A DNA stretch of 41,077 nucleotides from RUG11272 sp045226335. GTDB taxonomy: Bacteria > Bacillota > Clostridia > Christensenellales > Aristaeellaceae. Of this stretch, positions 32,286 to 39,892 are shown one piece after another. Position numbers and translations under genes: made by a program. The notes beneath the pieces are model-generated. The model had not been told where the DNA came from and did no database searches. It saw only the letters and a program-made list of their open reading frames with translations. Each line of letters starts with the position of its first letter. The stretch's first letter is position 1. The stretch spans positions 1 to 41,077 of the forward strand of contig JBGVCH010000083.1 of assembly GCA_045226335.1 (NCBI GenBank), in the 5' to 3' direction.

Positions 32286-32383
32286 GGAATCACCCTCCTC
32301 TCGGGAAGCCGTTCTATCCATGAAACGAACGAACAGGGCAAAGTGTTCCGCTTCTCCCCGACTTTTTGCGCGATCCGGGAATT

Positions 32384-33910
32384 TCATCTCCGCCACTCCA
32401 CCGCGGGCCCTTCCGGGCCGGTGATCTCCACGTCCTCCAGGGCCAGGTCGGCGGTGTTCTCCGCGATGAGGCCGCAGCGGGTCAGCTTCGGCACGCCGTC
32501 CGCCATGGCGGGCTGGATGGCGGGGGCGTCCGGGCCGCAGGCGATGCGCACCCGGGAGAGGGCGACGGCTTCCACGGGCCGCTCCGGCAGGCCCAGCACA
32601 TAGCCGGCGCAGCTGGCCCCGTCGGCGTCCACGTCCCGGAAGGTGATGCGGCCCACCCGGGGCGTGGTCTCGTCCACCGGCAGGGGTTCCCGGCTCTGCA
32701 CCCAGGGGCTGTGGCCGTCCGGATCGCAGAAGTACAGGGCGTTCACCACCAGCGGCACCAGCACCCGCTCCATCTTCACGTGCTCGAAGACGATGTCGTC
32801 GATGACGCCCTGCTCCCCGCGGCCCCGGCGGGTCTTGATCCGCAGGCCCCGGTCCGTGCGCCGCATGAGGCAGTCCCGCACCTTGATGGACCGCACGCCG
32901 CCCGCCATCTCGCTGCCCACGGTCACGCCGCCGTGGCCGTTCTCCATCAGGCAGTGGGCGATCTCGATGTCCTCGCAGGGGGTCCTGAAGTGTCGGCCCA
33001 TCCAGATCTTGCCGCTCTTGACGGCGATGCAGTCGTCCCCCAGGGAGAAGTGCGTGCCCGCCATCAGCAGGCTCTGACAGCTCTCCGGGTCGAAACCGTC
33101 GGTGTTGGGGCTGTCGGCGGGAGCCTCCACCGTCAGGTTCAGGAATTTCAGGTCCCGGGAGAAGTAGGGATGCAGGTTCCAGGCGGGGCTGTTCCGGACG
33201 GTCAGGCCCTGCAGGGTGACGTCCCGGCACCGGTTGAGGAAGACCATCCGGGGGCGCCAGGCCTTGCGGCGGACCCGGTGGCTGGGCCACCAGTTGGTCC
33301 AGTCGGCCCCGCCGTCCAGCACGCCCTCGCCGTACAGGATCACGTCCTCCGCTTCCACCCCGTTGATCAGCGCGGCGAACATATCCAGGGGATTCCCCTC
33401 CCAGGAGCCCAGGCTGTACGCCTCCCGCTCATCGGTGGTCTGGGTGAGGCCGGGCAGCACCGGCAGCCGGTCCCGGTCGTCGATGAAGCGCAGCGCAGCG
33501 CCTTTGCGCAGCTCGACCCGCACATGGCTTTTCAGGAACAGGCTCCCCGTGCGCCAGGTGCCGGCGGGGATCAGGACCCGGCCCTTCTCCGGGCAGGCCA
33601 GGATGGCGGCCTGCAGGCAGGGCGTGTCGTCGTGGACGCCGTCTCCCACCGCCCCGAAGCGGCGCACGTCCAGCGTGAGGCGTTCCGCCTCCGTATGGAA
33701 GCGGACGCTCACCCGGCCGTCCAGGCCCAGTTCATACGCCGTGTCCGGCGTCAGGCCATGGAGGGAAAAGACGGCGGTGCGGGCCTCGCCGTGAGGCGTG
33801 CCGTTCAGGGTCAGGGGATAGGGCCGAAGCGTCTCGTAATAGCCGCCGTCGCTGATCTCAAAGCAGGCGCTGCGGTTTCCGGCGAAGAGGCATCGCAGTT
33901 CCACCGGCAT
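32384..33910 (-). CDS. GH28 polygalacturonase / pectin glycosidase
   Basis: A 508-residue right-handed beta-helix glycosidase. An N-terminal ~90-residue fibronectin-type-like segment precedes the pectate-lyase-type start DVRRFGAVGDGVHDDT. The catalytic set of GH28 is complete: NTDGFD, GDDCIAVKSG, GHGGVTVGSE and RGLRIKT. GH28 enzymes hydrolyse alpha-1,4-galacturonan, or act as exo-enzymes on oligogalacturonides or rhamnogalacturonan. There is no signal peptide, which favours an exo-acting enzyme on imported oligomers. The start at 33910 overlaps the stop of GH105 by one base (TGATG), so the two are coupled; AAGGAG is close to the ATG. Confidence 0.92.
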   Translation of the reverse strand: MPVELRCLFAGNRSACFEISDGGYYETLRPYPLTLNGTPHGEARTAVFSLHGLTPDTAYELGLDGRVSVRFHTEAERLTLDVRRFGAVGDGVHDDTPCLQAAILACPEKGRVLIPAGTWRTGSLFLKSHVRVELRKGAALRFIDDRDRLPVLPGLTQTTDEREAYSLGSWEGNPLDMFAALINGVEAEDVILYGEGVLDGGADWTNWWPSHRVRRKAWRPRMVFLNRCRDVTLQGLTVRNSPAWNLHPYFSRDLKFLNLTVEAPADSPNTDGFDPESCQSLLMAGTHFSLGDDCIAVKSGKIWMGRHFRTPCEDIEIAHCLMENGHGGVTVGSEMAGGVRSIKVRDCLMRRTDRGLRIKTRRGRGEQGVIDDIVFEHVKMERVLVPLVVNALYFCDPDGHSPWVQSREPLPVDETTPRVGRITFRDVDADGASCAGYVLGLPERPVEAVALSRVRIACGPDAPAIQPAMADGVPKLTRCGLIAENTADLALEDVEITGPEGPAVEWRR

Positions 33911-35007
33911 CACTCCTTCGCCTGCAGGGCTTCGCTGAAGGCCATCAGGAAGGCCGCCACCCCCTTGACCTCGTCGCAGCAGCGGTCCTCGGAGAGGTAG
34001 TAGGCCACGGAGCCGTCCCGCTTGTCCCCGGGGCCCAGCCCCGCCACGCGGCACATGTCGCAGATGTGGGGCTCGCCGTCCTCGCCCGTGATGAACTTCG
34101 TCTCCGTCAGGCCCTTCCACGCCTTCAGGCCAGCGGGCAGATACCGGTCCGCCAGCAGCACCCCCAGCCGCACGCCTTTCAGCAGCGCGTAGCACAGCAT
34201 GGAGGAGCCGGAGGTCTCCAGGTAATTGCCCGCCACGTCCGCCCGGTCGATGACTTGGTAAATCAGGCCGGTCTCCGGATCGGTCCAGGGCAGGATCCCG
34301 GCCACGGCTTCCCGGAAGATCTCCACCAGGGTCTGACGGTGCTCGAACATCTGCTCGTCGCAGAAGTCGATGCAGTCGATCAGGGCCATGAGATACCAGC
34401 CCATGGCCCGGGACCAGAAGTTGGCGGACAGGCCCGTCTCCTTGTCGCACCAGGGCTGCTGCCGGCTCTCGTCCCAGCCGTGATAGTACAGCTTCTTCTC
34501 CTCGTTGAACAGGTGCTCGCGCACCACTTTGAACTGGTTCGTGATGTCCTTCAGGTCCGCGTTTTTGTTCAGCAGTCTTTCGTAGAGCATCCGGAAGGGC
34601 TGGGCCATGTACAGGCCGTCCAGCCACACCTGCCAGGGGTAGATCTCCTTGTGCCAGAAATTGCCGCACTTGCACCGGGGGTGCGTCCGGAGCCGCGCCA
34701 TGTGGAACTCGATGGCCTTGCGCCAGCGGGGATCCTCCGGTTGCTGTTCCATGGCGAAGAACAGGGGCCGGCCCGGGGCGATGTTGTCGATGGAATAGGC
34801 GTGCAGCTCAAACGCCGGGATGCTCCCGTCGGGCTGCACGAAGCGGGTCATGTAGCTCATGGCAAAATCGCGGAAAAACCCGTCCCCGGCGGCGCGGAAC
34901 AGGTCGATGGCCGCCACCAGGATGCAGCTGTCCTCGTAATTCCAGCCGTTTTTGTACTGGGTGTACCGCTCCATATAGCGATGGGCAAAAGCCTGAAGAT
35001 CCGGCAT
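33910..35007 (-). CDS. GH105 unsaturated rhamnogalacturonyl hydrolase (YteR/YesR type)
   Basis: A 365-residue (alpha/alpha)6-barrel enzyme that cleaves the unsaturated galacturonic acid left by pectate or rhamnogalacturonan lyases. Family marks: HKEIYPWQVWLDGLYMAQPF with the catalytic Asp (Asp130, equivalent to Asp143 of YteR), WSRAMGWYLMALID, and ETSGSSMLCYALL. No signal peptide, so it works in the cytoplasm. The ATG at 35007 follows GGAGGG at a good distance; an upstream ATG is less favoured because it overlaps the promoter. It is first in an operon with GH28 and, probably, the two exported SH3 genes. Confidence 0.93.
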   Translation of the reverse strand: MPDLQAFAHRYMERYTQYKNGWNYEDSCILVAAIDLFRAAGDGFFRDFAMSYMTRFVQPDGSIPAFELHAYSIDNIAPGRPLFFAMEQQPEDPRWRKAIEFHMARLRTHPRCKCGNFWHKEIYPWQVWLDGLYMAQPFRMLYERLLNKNADLKDITNQFKVVREHLFNEEKKLYYHGWDESRQQPWCDKETGLSANFWSRAMGWYLMALIDCIDFCDEQMFEHRQTLVEIFREAVAGILPWTDPETGLIYQVIDRADVAGNYLETSGSSMLCYALLKGVRLGVLLADRYLPAGLKAWKGLTETKFITGEDGEPHICDMCRVAGLGPGDKRDGSVAYYLSEDRCCDEVKGVAAFLMAFSEALQAKE

Positions 35008-35040
35008 GCGGGACCCTCCGATCCGTTTTTCACTGCTTCC

Positions 35041-35068
35041 ATTATACGGTTTTTTCACGCCGTGTCAA
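35041..35068 (-). promoter_or_regulatory. Promoter of the GH105-GH28 operon
   Basis: On the minus strand, TTGACA (35068-35063) and TATAAT (35046-35041), both perfect consensus, with a 16-base spacer. The spacer holds an A-rich run. Confidence 0.88.
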
Positions 35069-35087
35069 GGAAACGGAAGGCCGAGCC

Positions 35088-35116
35088 TTGCCTTTTGCCG
35101 GGCTTTCCTGTAGAAT
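35088..35116 (+). promoter_or_regulatory. sfsA promoter
   Basis: TTGCCT (35088-35093), 17 bases, TAGAAT (35111-35116). It is divergent from the GH105 promoter; the two -35 boxes are 19 bases apart. Confidence 0.7.
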
Positions 35117-35150
35117 GGGGCTGACGGCGGCGAGGAGGCGTTCTGAAGGC

Positions 35151-35849
35151 ATGCGCTATGAGAACATCACGCGGGGTATTTTTCTCTCCCGGCCCAACCG
35201 GTTCATCGCCATGGTCCGGGTGAACGGAACTGTGGAAACCGTGCACGTGAAGAACACCGGCCGGTGCCGGGAACTGCTGCTCCCGGGGGCGGAGGTGTGG
35301 CTGACGGAGCCCGGGACGCCGGGGCGGAAGACCCGCTTCGACCTGGTGGCGGTGCGCAAGCCCGGCGGTCTGCTGGTCAACATCGACAGCCAGGCCCCCA
35401 ACCGGGTGGTGAAGGAGTGGCTGGAAGGCCAGCTTTTCGACGCTGCCCGCCCGGAGTTCACCTTTGGCAGTTCCCGGATCGATTTCATGATGACCCGGGG
35501 CGAAGCGCGGTTCCTGATGGAGGTCAAGGGCTGCACCCTGGAGGTGGACGGCGTCGGCTTCTTTCCGGACGCGCCGACGGTGCGGGGCACCAGGCATCTT
35601 CGGGAGCTGGCGGCCGCGGCGGGGCAGGGATACCGGGCGATGGCGGCGTTTGTCATCCAGATGGACGGGGTGACGGAGGTCCGGCCCAACACGGCCACGG
35701 ATCCGGCCTTCAGCGAGGCCTGGCGGGAGGCCCGGGACGCCGGGGTGGAATTCCTCATGCTGCCCTGCCGCACGGAGCCGGACAACCTGGCGATCCTTCC
35801 GGGGCATGAGATCCGGGACAATCGGGATTCACAGGAGGAATCAAGATGA
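35151..35849 (+). CDS. sfsA: SfsA-family DNA/RNA nuclease-like protein
   Basis: A 232-residue protein of the SfsA family (sugar fermentation stimulation protein). It begins with an OB-like domain (GIFLSRPNRFIAMVRVNG, NTGRCRELLLPGAEV) and continues with a restriction-endonuclease-like core: SRIDFMM, FLMEVKGCTLE and FPDAPTVRGTRHLREL contain the conserved Asp, Glu and Lys. In E. coli SfsA affects maltose genes; biochemical work on the fold suggests a nuclease, but the role in clostridia is unknown. The ATG at 35151 has GAGGAGG 12 bases upstream, slightly far. The stop overlaps the next ATG by four bases. Confidence 0.92.
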   Translation: MRYENITRGIFLSRPNRFIAMVRVNGTVETVHVKNTGRCRELLLPGAEVWLTEPGTPGRKTRFDLVAVRKPGGLLVNIDSQAPNRVVKEWLEGQLFDAARPEFTFGSSRIDFMMTRGEARFLMEVKGCTLEVDGVGFFPDAPTVRGTRHLRELAAAAGQGYRAMAAFVIQMDGVTEVRPNTATDPAFSEAWREARDAGVEFLMLPCRTEPDNLAILPGHEIRDNRDSQEESR

Positions 35850-37237
35850 TCAGAGGCATTCACCACATCTCCATGAAATGCGGGACGCAAGAAGAATATG
35901 CGGCCGCGAAGGCCTTTTACTGCGGGCTGCTGGGCCTGCGGGTCCTCCGGGAATGGCCGGAGGGCGTCATGATCGACACCGGCGCGGGGCGCATCGAGAT
36001 CTTCTGCAACGGCGAGGGGATCCGGACCAAGGGCGCCATCCGCCATGTGGCCCTGGCGGTGGACAACGTGGACGCGCTGGCGGAGCGGATCCGGAGCGCG
36101 GGCTATGAGGTGTTCATTGAGCCGAAGGACATCGTGACCCCCTCCGACCCGCCCGTGGAGGCCCGGATGGCCTTCTGCCGCGGCCCGCTGGGGGAGGAGA
36201 TCGAGCTGTTCCGTGAGCGGCCGCCCCGCGCGGAAGGGGACGTGCGGGAAATCACCGCGCCGGAGGAGAAGACCGCCATTGCCCGGGAGGTGCTGGAGGC
36301 GCTGACGGACTGGTTTGCCGTCACCGAGAGCCGGGAGATGTACATCCGGGACAGCGCGGAGCAGCCGTTTTTTGCCGTGTATGCGGAGGGCAGGCCGGCG
36401 GGCTTCCTCTGCCTGAAGGAGACCGGGGAGGCCACCGTGGAGCTGGCGGTGATGGGGGTCCGGCGGGACTTCCACCGGCAAGGCCTCGGCCGGGCGCTGT
36501 TCCGGGCCGCCAGGGCCTGGGCCGTGGCGCAGGGCTATGCGTTCATGCAGGTCAAGACGGTGCGCATGGGCTGCTACGAGGACTACGACCGGACCAACCT
36601 GTTCTACAAATCCCTGGGCTTCCGGGAGCTGGAAGTGTTCCCCACCCTCTGGGACGAGGCGAATCCCTGCCAGATCTACGTGATGGCCCTGGCGCCGGAG
36701 CGGAGCCTGCTGGACGTGATCCTGCGGCGGCGCAGCTACCGCGGCAAGTTCCGGCCGGATCCGGTTCCGCGGGCCCACCTGAAGGCCATCATGGAGGCCG
36801 GCCTGGCGGCGCCTTCCGGCTGCAACAAGCAGACCACCAGCCTGCTGGCGGTGGACGACCCGGAGGTCCTCCAAGCGCTCCGGGCGGTCATCGACCCGCC
36901 GGTGGGGGAGACCGCCCCGGCCGTGATCTGCGTGCTGACCCGGCGGATCAACGCCTACCGGGACCGCTGCTTCGCCACCCAGGACTACGCCGCGGCCATC
37001 GAGAACATGCTCCTGGCCATCACGGCCCTGGGGTACCAGAGCTGCTGGTACGAGGGGCACATCACCGACACAGATCGAATCGGGGACCGGATGGCCCGGA
37101 TCCTGGGGGTGCCGGAGACCTACGAGCTGGTGTGCTTCCTGCCCGTGGGCATCGCGGAAGGCGCGCCGTCGGAACCGAAGAAAAAGCCCTTCGAGACCCG
37201 GGCCTGGCTGAACGGGTTCCCGGAGGGAATGGAATAA
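35846..37237 (+). CDS. Three-domain fusion: VOC (glyoxalase-like) - GNAT acetyltransferase - nitroreductase
   Basis: A single uninterrupted 463-residue frame. Residues 1-~123 form a complete VOC module pair with metal-site residues in GIHHISM, IRHVALAV and GEEIELF. Residues ~135-280 are a GNAT acetyltransferase: FAVYAEGRPAGFLCL, the acetyl-CoA motif RRDFHRQGLGRALFRAA, then YDRTNLFYKSLGFREL. Residues ~284-463 are a nitroreductase: RRRSYRGKF (FMN phosphate binding), LAAPSGCNKQ, and LGYQSCWYEG, close to normal length for the small nitroreductase class. No linker longer than ~12 residues separates the parts. All three active sites look intact. Known relatives of each part are separate proteins. 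Substrate unknown; a detoxification or modification pathway is suggested. Its ATG overlaps the sfsA stop (ATGA). Confidence 0.9.
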   Translation: MIRGIHHISMKCGTQEEYAAAKAFYCGLLGLRVLREWPEGVMIDTGAGRIEIFCNGEGIRTKGAIRHVALAVDNVDALAERIRSAGYEVFIEPKDIVTPSDPPVEARMAFCRGPLGEEIELFRERPPRAEGDVREITAPEEKTAIAREVLEALTDWFAVTESREMYIRDSAEQPFFAVYAEGRPAGFLCLKETGEATVELAVMGVRRDFHRQGLGRALFRAARAWAVAQGYAFMQVKTVRMGCYEDYDRTNLFYKSLGFRELEVFPTLWDEANPCQIYVMALAPERSLLDVILRRRSYRGKFRPDPVPRAHLKAIMEAGLAAPSGCNKQTTSLLAVDDPEVLQALRAVIDPPVGETAPAVICVLTRRINAYRDRCFATQDYAAAIENMLLAITALGYQSCWYEGHITDTDRIGDRMARILGVPETYELVCFLPVGIAEGAPSEPKKKPFETRAWLNGFPEGME

Positions 37238-37260
37238 GGGATGATCCTTTTCTCAATTAA

Positions 37261-37360
37261 GACTTACAAGTCAAGTGAGGACATGCACCCGAAGGTCCAG
37301 GGCGAAGGTCAAGCCCTGGTCGGGGCCCGCAGGCCTCGAAATCCCTCCTTGTGCACTCAG
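37261..37360 (+). ncRNA. Candidate structured RNA (multi-branched fold) in the gap after the fusion gene
   Basis: Four paired elements nest without conflict: GACT/AGTC at 37261-37264/37269-37272; a closing helix TGAG + TGCAC (37276-37279, 37284-37288) with GTGCA + CTCA (37351-37359), with a bulged GACA; inside it hairpins CCAGGGC/GCCCTGG (37297-37303/37313-37319) and CGGGGCC/GGCCTCG (37321-37327/37332-37338, one G-T pair). It codes for no convincing protein and is unlike any RNA family I can name. Strand is unsettled: as plus it is a 3' UTR element; as minus it lies past the khpA terminator. No promoter is evident. Confidence 0.4.
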
Positions 37361-37389
37361 CGTTCCCAATAAGAAGAAGCATGAAACGC

Positions 37390-37424
37390 AAACCCCGCAC
37401 AGTCATGCCGCTGTGCGGGGGTTT
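37390..37424 (-). terminator. Terminator of the ylxM-ffh-rpsP-khpA operon
   Basis: AACCCCGCACAG (37391-37402) pairs with CTGTGCGGGGGTT (37411-37423), with one extra G. On the minus strand TTTGCGTTT follows, ten bases past the khpA stop. On the plus strand GTTTG follows, so it could weakly serve the fusion gene too. Confidence 0.75.
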
Positions 37425-37434
37425 GCCGATGAAC

Positions 37435-37728
37435 TCAGATCTCGTCGTCCGCGCCGTCCGCTTCGGGCTCATCCGCCATGTCGGTGAGCTCTTCCAGCGG
37501 GCGCTGGATCTCGACGAAAACGTGCGCGCTGTCCTTGGGGGTGGCGGCCTTGACCACAGAGCGGATCGCCTTGGCGATGCGGCCCTGCTTGCCGATGACC
37601 TTGCCCATGTCCTCCTCGGCCACATTCAGCTCGAGGATGACCCCTTCCGGGCCCTCTGTTTTCTGTACACGAACCTGGTCGGGATGATCCACCAAGGACT
37701 TTGCCACAAACGTGAGCAGTTCTTGCAT
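37435..37728 (-). CDS. khpA: KH-domain RNA-binding protein KhpA
   Basis: A 97-residue protein consisting of one KH domain with the GxxG loop in MGKVIGKQGRIAKAIR (~residues 40-55) and an acidic C-terminal tail. KhpA (YlqC) binds RNA, often with KhpB/Jag, and influences cell elongation and division in Gram-positive bacteria. The ATG at 37728 follows AAAGGAG. It is the last gene of the operon and lies 21 bases after rpsP, its standard neighbour; the usual followers rimM, trmD and rplS are absent. Confidence 0.93.
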   Translation of the reverse strand: MQELLTFVAKSLVDHPDQVRVQKTEGPEGVILELNVAEEDMGKVIGKQGRIAKAIRSVVKAATPKDSAHVFVEIQRPLEELTDMADEPEADGADDEI

Positions 37729-37749
37729 GGAATCTCCTTTCTGACGCGC

Positions 37750-37995
37750 TTACTTCTCGATGACGCCGGTCTTCTTCAGCAGCAGGCGGACGGTCTCGGT
37801 GGGCTGGGCGCCGGCGCCGAGCCAATACTTGGCGCGCTCGCCGTCAACCTTCACCTCGGCGGGCTTTTCCATGGGGTTGTAGTAGCCGATCTGCTCGATG
37901 AAGCGGCCGTCGCGGGGGCTGCGCTCATCGGCGATGACGATGCGGTAGAAGGGGTGCTTCTTCATGCCCATTCTCTTCAGGCGGATCTTGACCAT
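37750..37995 (-). CDS. rpsP: 30S ribosomal protein bS16
   Basis: An 81-residue ribosomal protein; MVKIRLKRMGMKKHPFYRIV is the standard start, followed by DGRFIEQIGYYNP and RAKYWLGAGAQPTETV. bS16 binds 16S rRNA and helps 30S assembly. The start at 37995 has GAGGAGG about seven bases upstream; a 13-residue upstream extension in frame lacks homology. It lies 62 bases downstream of ffh and 21 bases upstream of khpA. Confidence 0.97.
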   Translation of the reverse strand: MVKIRLKRMGMKKHPFYRIVIADERSPRDGRFIEQIGYYNPMEKPAEVKVDGERAKYWLGAGAQPTETVRLLLKKTGVIEK

Positions 37996-38057
37996 TGGGG
38001 GTTCCTCCTCGTTTTCTTTTGTCTGTATATGCATATCCGCTCAGGCGGCTGCACGCG

Positions 38058-39398
38058 TTATCTTCCCGGCATGTTCATGTTCTTCATCATGCTCTTCATG
38101 CGGCGCAGGCCCTTGCCGGTCTGCATCTGCTTCATCATCTGCCGGGCCTGGTCGAACTGCCGGATCAGGGTGTTGACATCCTGCACGGTGGTGCCGCTGC
38201 CGGCGGCGATGCGCTTGCGGCGGGAGGCGTTGAGGATGCCGGGGTTGCGGCGCTCCTTGGGGGTCATGGAGCGGATGATGGCCTCGGGCTTCTTCATGGC
38301 GTCGTCGTCCACGTCGATGTTCTTGCCGGACAGGCCGGGGAGCATGCCGAGCATGGAGCGCAGGCCGCCCATCTTCTTCATCCGCTGCATCTGCTGCAGG
38401 AAGTCCTCCAGGGTCAGGTCGGCGAGCTTGCCGCCCTTGCCGACCATGGCCTCCATGTCCTCGCCTTCGTAGGCCTCCTGGGCCTTGTCGATCAGGGAGA
38501 GCACGTCGCCCATGCCCAGGATGCGGCTGGCCATGCGGTCCGGATAGAAGGGCTCGATGTCCGTGAGCTTCTCGCCGACGCCGCTGAACTTGATGGGCTT
38601 GCCGGTGACGGCCCGGACGGACAGCGCCGCGCCGCCGCGGGTGTCGCCGTCCAGCTTGGTGAGGATCACGCCGTTGATGGACAGCTTGTCGTTGAAGGTG
38701 GTGGCCACGTTGACGGCGTCCTGACCGGTCATGGCGTCCACCACCAGCAGGATCTCCTGGGGCTTCACGGCGGCCTTGATGCGGTCCAGCTCATCCATCA
38801 GGGCGGTGTCGATGTGCAGCCGGCCGGCGGTGTCGATGATCAGCACGTCGCAGCCGTAGTACCGGGCCTGCTGAACGGCTTCCAGCGCGGTCTTCACCGG
38901 GTCCTGGGTGCCGTGCTCATAGACCCGGGCGCCCACCTTTTCGCCCACCACCTGCAGCTGTTTGATGGCGGCGGGGCGGTAGATGTCGCAGGCCGCCAGC
39001 ATGGGCTTCTTGCCCTGCTTGATGAGCCAGCCCGCCAGCTTGGCGGCCATGGTGGTCTTGCCGGCGCCCTGCAGGCCGCAGAGCATGTAGATCGTCGGGG
39101 TGGAGGGGGACCAGGTCAGCTTGGCCTGGGTGGAGCCCATCAGCTCCGTCATCTCCTCGTTGACGATCTTGATGACCTGCTGCTCCGGGGTCAGGGAGGA
39201 GAGGACCTCCTGGCCGACGCACTTCTCCGTGACCCGCTTGATGAAGTCCTTGGCCACGGCGTAGTTGACGTCCGCCTCCAGCAGGGCCATCCGTACCTCG
39301 CGCATGCCCTCCTTGACCGCCTGCTCGTTCAGTTTGCCGCGCCCCGTCATTTTCTTCAGGGCGTTTTGCAGCTTTTGCGTCAAGCCTTCAAAGGCCAT
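38058..39398 (-). CDS. ffh: Signal recognition particle protein Ffh
   Basis: A 446-residue GTPase of the SRP, which targets nascent membrane and exported proteins to FtsY and SecYEG. The NG domain has the P-loop GLQGAGKTT, DTAGRLHID (G3) and TKLDGDTRGGAAL (G4), and the C-terminal M domain has the methionine-rich QMQRMKKMGG, RMKSMMKNMNMPGR tail that binds SRP RNA and signal peptides. The start at 39398 follows AGGAGG; the gene begins inside the end of ylxM (11-base overlap). Length is normal. No SRP RNA gene is recognised in this window. Confidence 0.98.
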   Translation of the reverse strand: MAFEGLTQKLQNALKKMTGRGKLNEQAVKEGMREVRMALLEADVNYAVAKDFIKRVTEKCVGQEVLSSLTPEQQVIKIVNEEMTELMGSTQAKLTWSPSTPTIYMLCGLQGAGKTTMAAKLAGWLIKQGKKPMLAACDIYRPAAIKQLQVVGEKVGARVYEHGTQDPVKTALEAVQQARYYGCDVLIIDTAGRLHIDTALMDELDRIKAAVKPQEILLVVDAMTGQDAVNVATTFNDKLSINGVILTKLDGDTRGGAALSVRAVTGKPIKFSGVGEKLTDIEPFYPDRMASRILGMGDVLSLIDKAQEAYEGEDMEAMVGKGGKLADLTLEDFLQQMQRMKKMGGLRSMLGMLPGLSGKNIDVDDDAMKKPEAIIRSMTPKERRNPGILNASRRKRIAAGSGTTVQDVNTLIRQFDQARQMMKQMQTGKGLRRMKSMMKNMNMPGR

Positions 39399-39747
39399 TG
39401 GTTTCCTCCTGTTCAAGCCGGATGAGGGCATCCAGCCGATTCTCCGCTTCCCGGACCGCGCCGCGCCGGAGGCAGTCCCGGCAGGCCGTCAGCCCCTCTT
39501 CCATCTGGCGGAAGCGCGCGGCCATGTGCAGCTTGCCCTCCAGGTCGTTCAGCCGCTCCGAAGCCCGGGTGATGAGCTCGTGGACCCCCTGCCGGCTGAT
39601 CCCCGCGGTCTGGGCGATCTCCCCCAGGGACATGTCCTCCTCGCAGTGAAGGGCCAGCACTTCCCGCTGCTTGTCGGTCAGCATGGGCCCGTAGAAGGCC
39701 GCCAGCCAGGCCAGTTCCACCCGGCGGCCGATGTCGTCCTGTGCCAT
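39388..39747 (-). CDS. ylxM: YlxM-like SRP-associated helix-turn-helix protein
   Basis: A 119-residue protein of the UPF0122/YlxM family, which partners with Ffh in Firmicutes and stimulates SRP GTPase function in some species. It has the sigma-70-region-4-like helix-turn-helix: LLTDKQREVLALHCEEDMSL in part, GEIAQTAGISRQGVHELI, then a coiled C-terminal helix. The ATG at 39747 has GAGGTG upstream. The stop lies 11 bases inside ffh, so the two are coupled. A consensus promoter and a 5' hairpin precede it. Confidence 0.92.
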   Translation of the reverse strand: MAQDDIGRRVELAWLAAFYGPMLTDKQREVLALHCEEDMSLGEIAQTAGISRQGVHELITRASERLNDLEGKLHMAARFRQMEEGLTACRDCLRRGAVREAENRLDALIRLEQEETNGL

Positions 39748-39759
39748 GATGCACCTCGC

Positions 39760-39781
39760 TGTCAATGGTTTTGCATTGACA
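39760..39781 (-). promoter_or_regulatory. 5' leader inverted repeat of the ylxM operon
   Basis: Perfect 8-bp inverted repeat TGTCAATG (39760-39767) / CATTGACA (39774-39781), between the -10 box and the ribosome-binding site. It sits at the expected transcript start, so it is either an operator or the first RNA hairpin. Confidence 0.5.
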
Positions 39782-39789
39782 CATCGGGG

Positions 39790-39818
39790 ATTATACGGCA
39801 GAAGACGCCCCGTGTCAA
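39790..39818 (-). promoter_or_regulatory. Sigma-A promoter of the ylxM-ffh operon
   Basis: On the minus strand, TTGACA (39818-39813), exactly 17 bases, TATAAT (39795-39790): full consensus. Confidence 0.9.
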
Positions 39819-39838
39819 GAGGAAAGATGGCCCGAAAC

Positions 39839-39863
39839 CGAAAAAGCGCGCCGTGGGACGCGC
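39839..39863 (-). terminator. Terminator of the aldo/keto reductase gene
   Basis: On the minus strand GCGCG (39863-39859) pairs with CGCGC (39850-39846) over an eight-base loop, and TTTTTC follows. The stem is short but placed ~30 bases after the stop. Confidence 0.55.
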
Positions 39864-39892
39864 AATCGGAAACCCGCGCGGCCGGACCTCCG

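Noticed and set aside
32286..32383. A promoter between GH28 and the 31221 gene
   Set aside because: Only a weak TTGCCC with a 19-base spacer to TAGAAC was found; not enough to call.
31221..33290. Extension of the discoidin-like protein to 689 residues
   Set aside because: The added part lies over the GH28 gene in another frame and precedes a clear signal peptide with its own ribosome-binding site.
37257..37390. A possible small protein across the gap after the fusion gene
   Set aside because: Short frames exist but none has a ribosome-binding site, and the sequence folds better as RNA.
37995..39425. A 476-residue plus-strand frame opposite rpsP-ffh
   Set aside because: Complement of ffh; no supporting signal.
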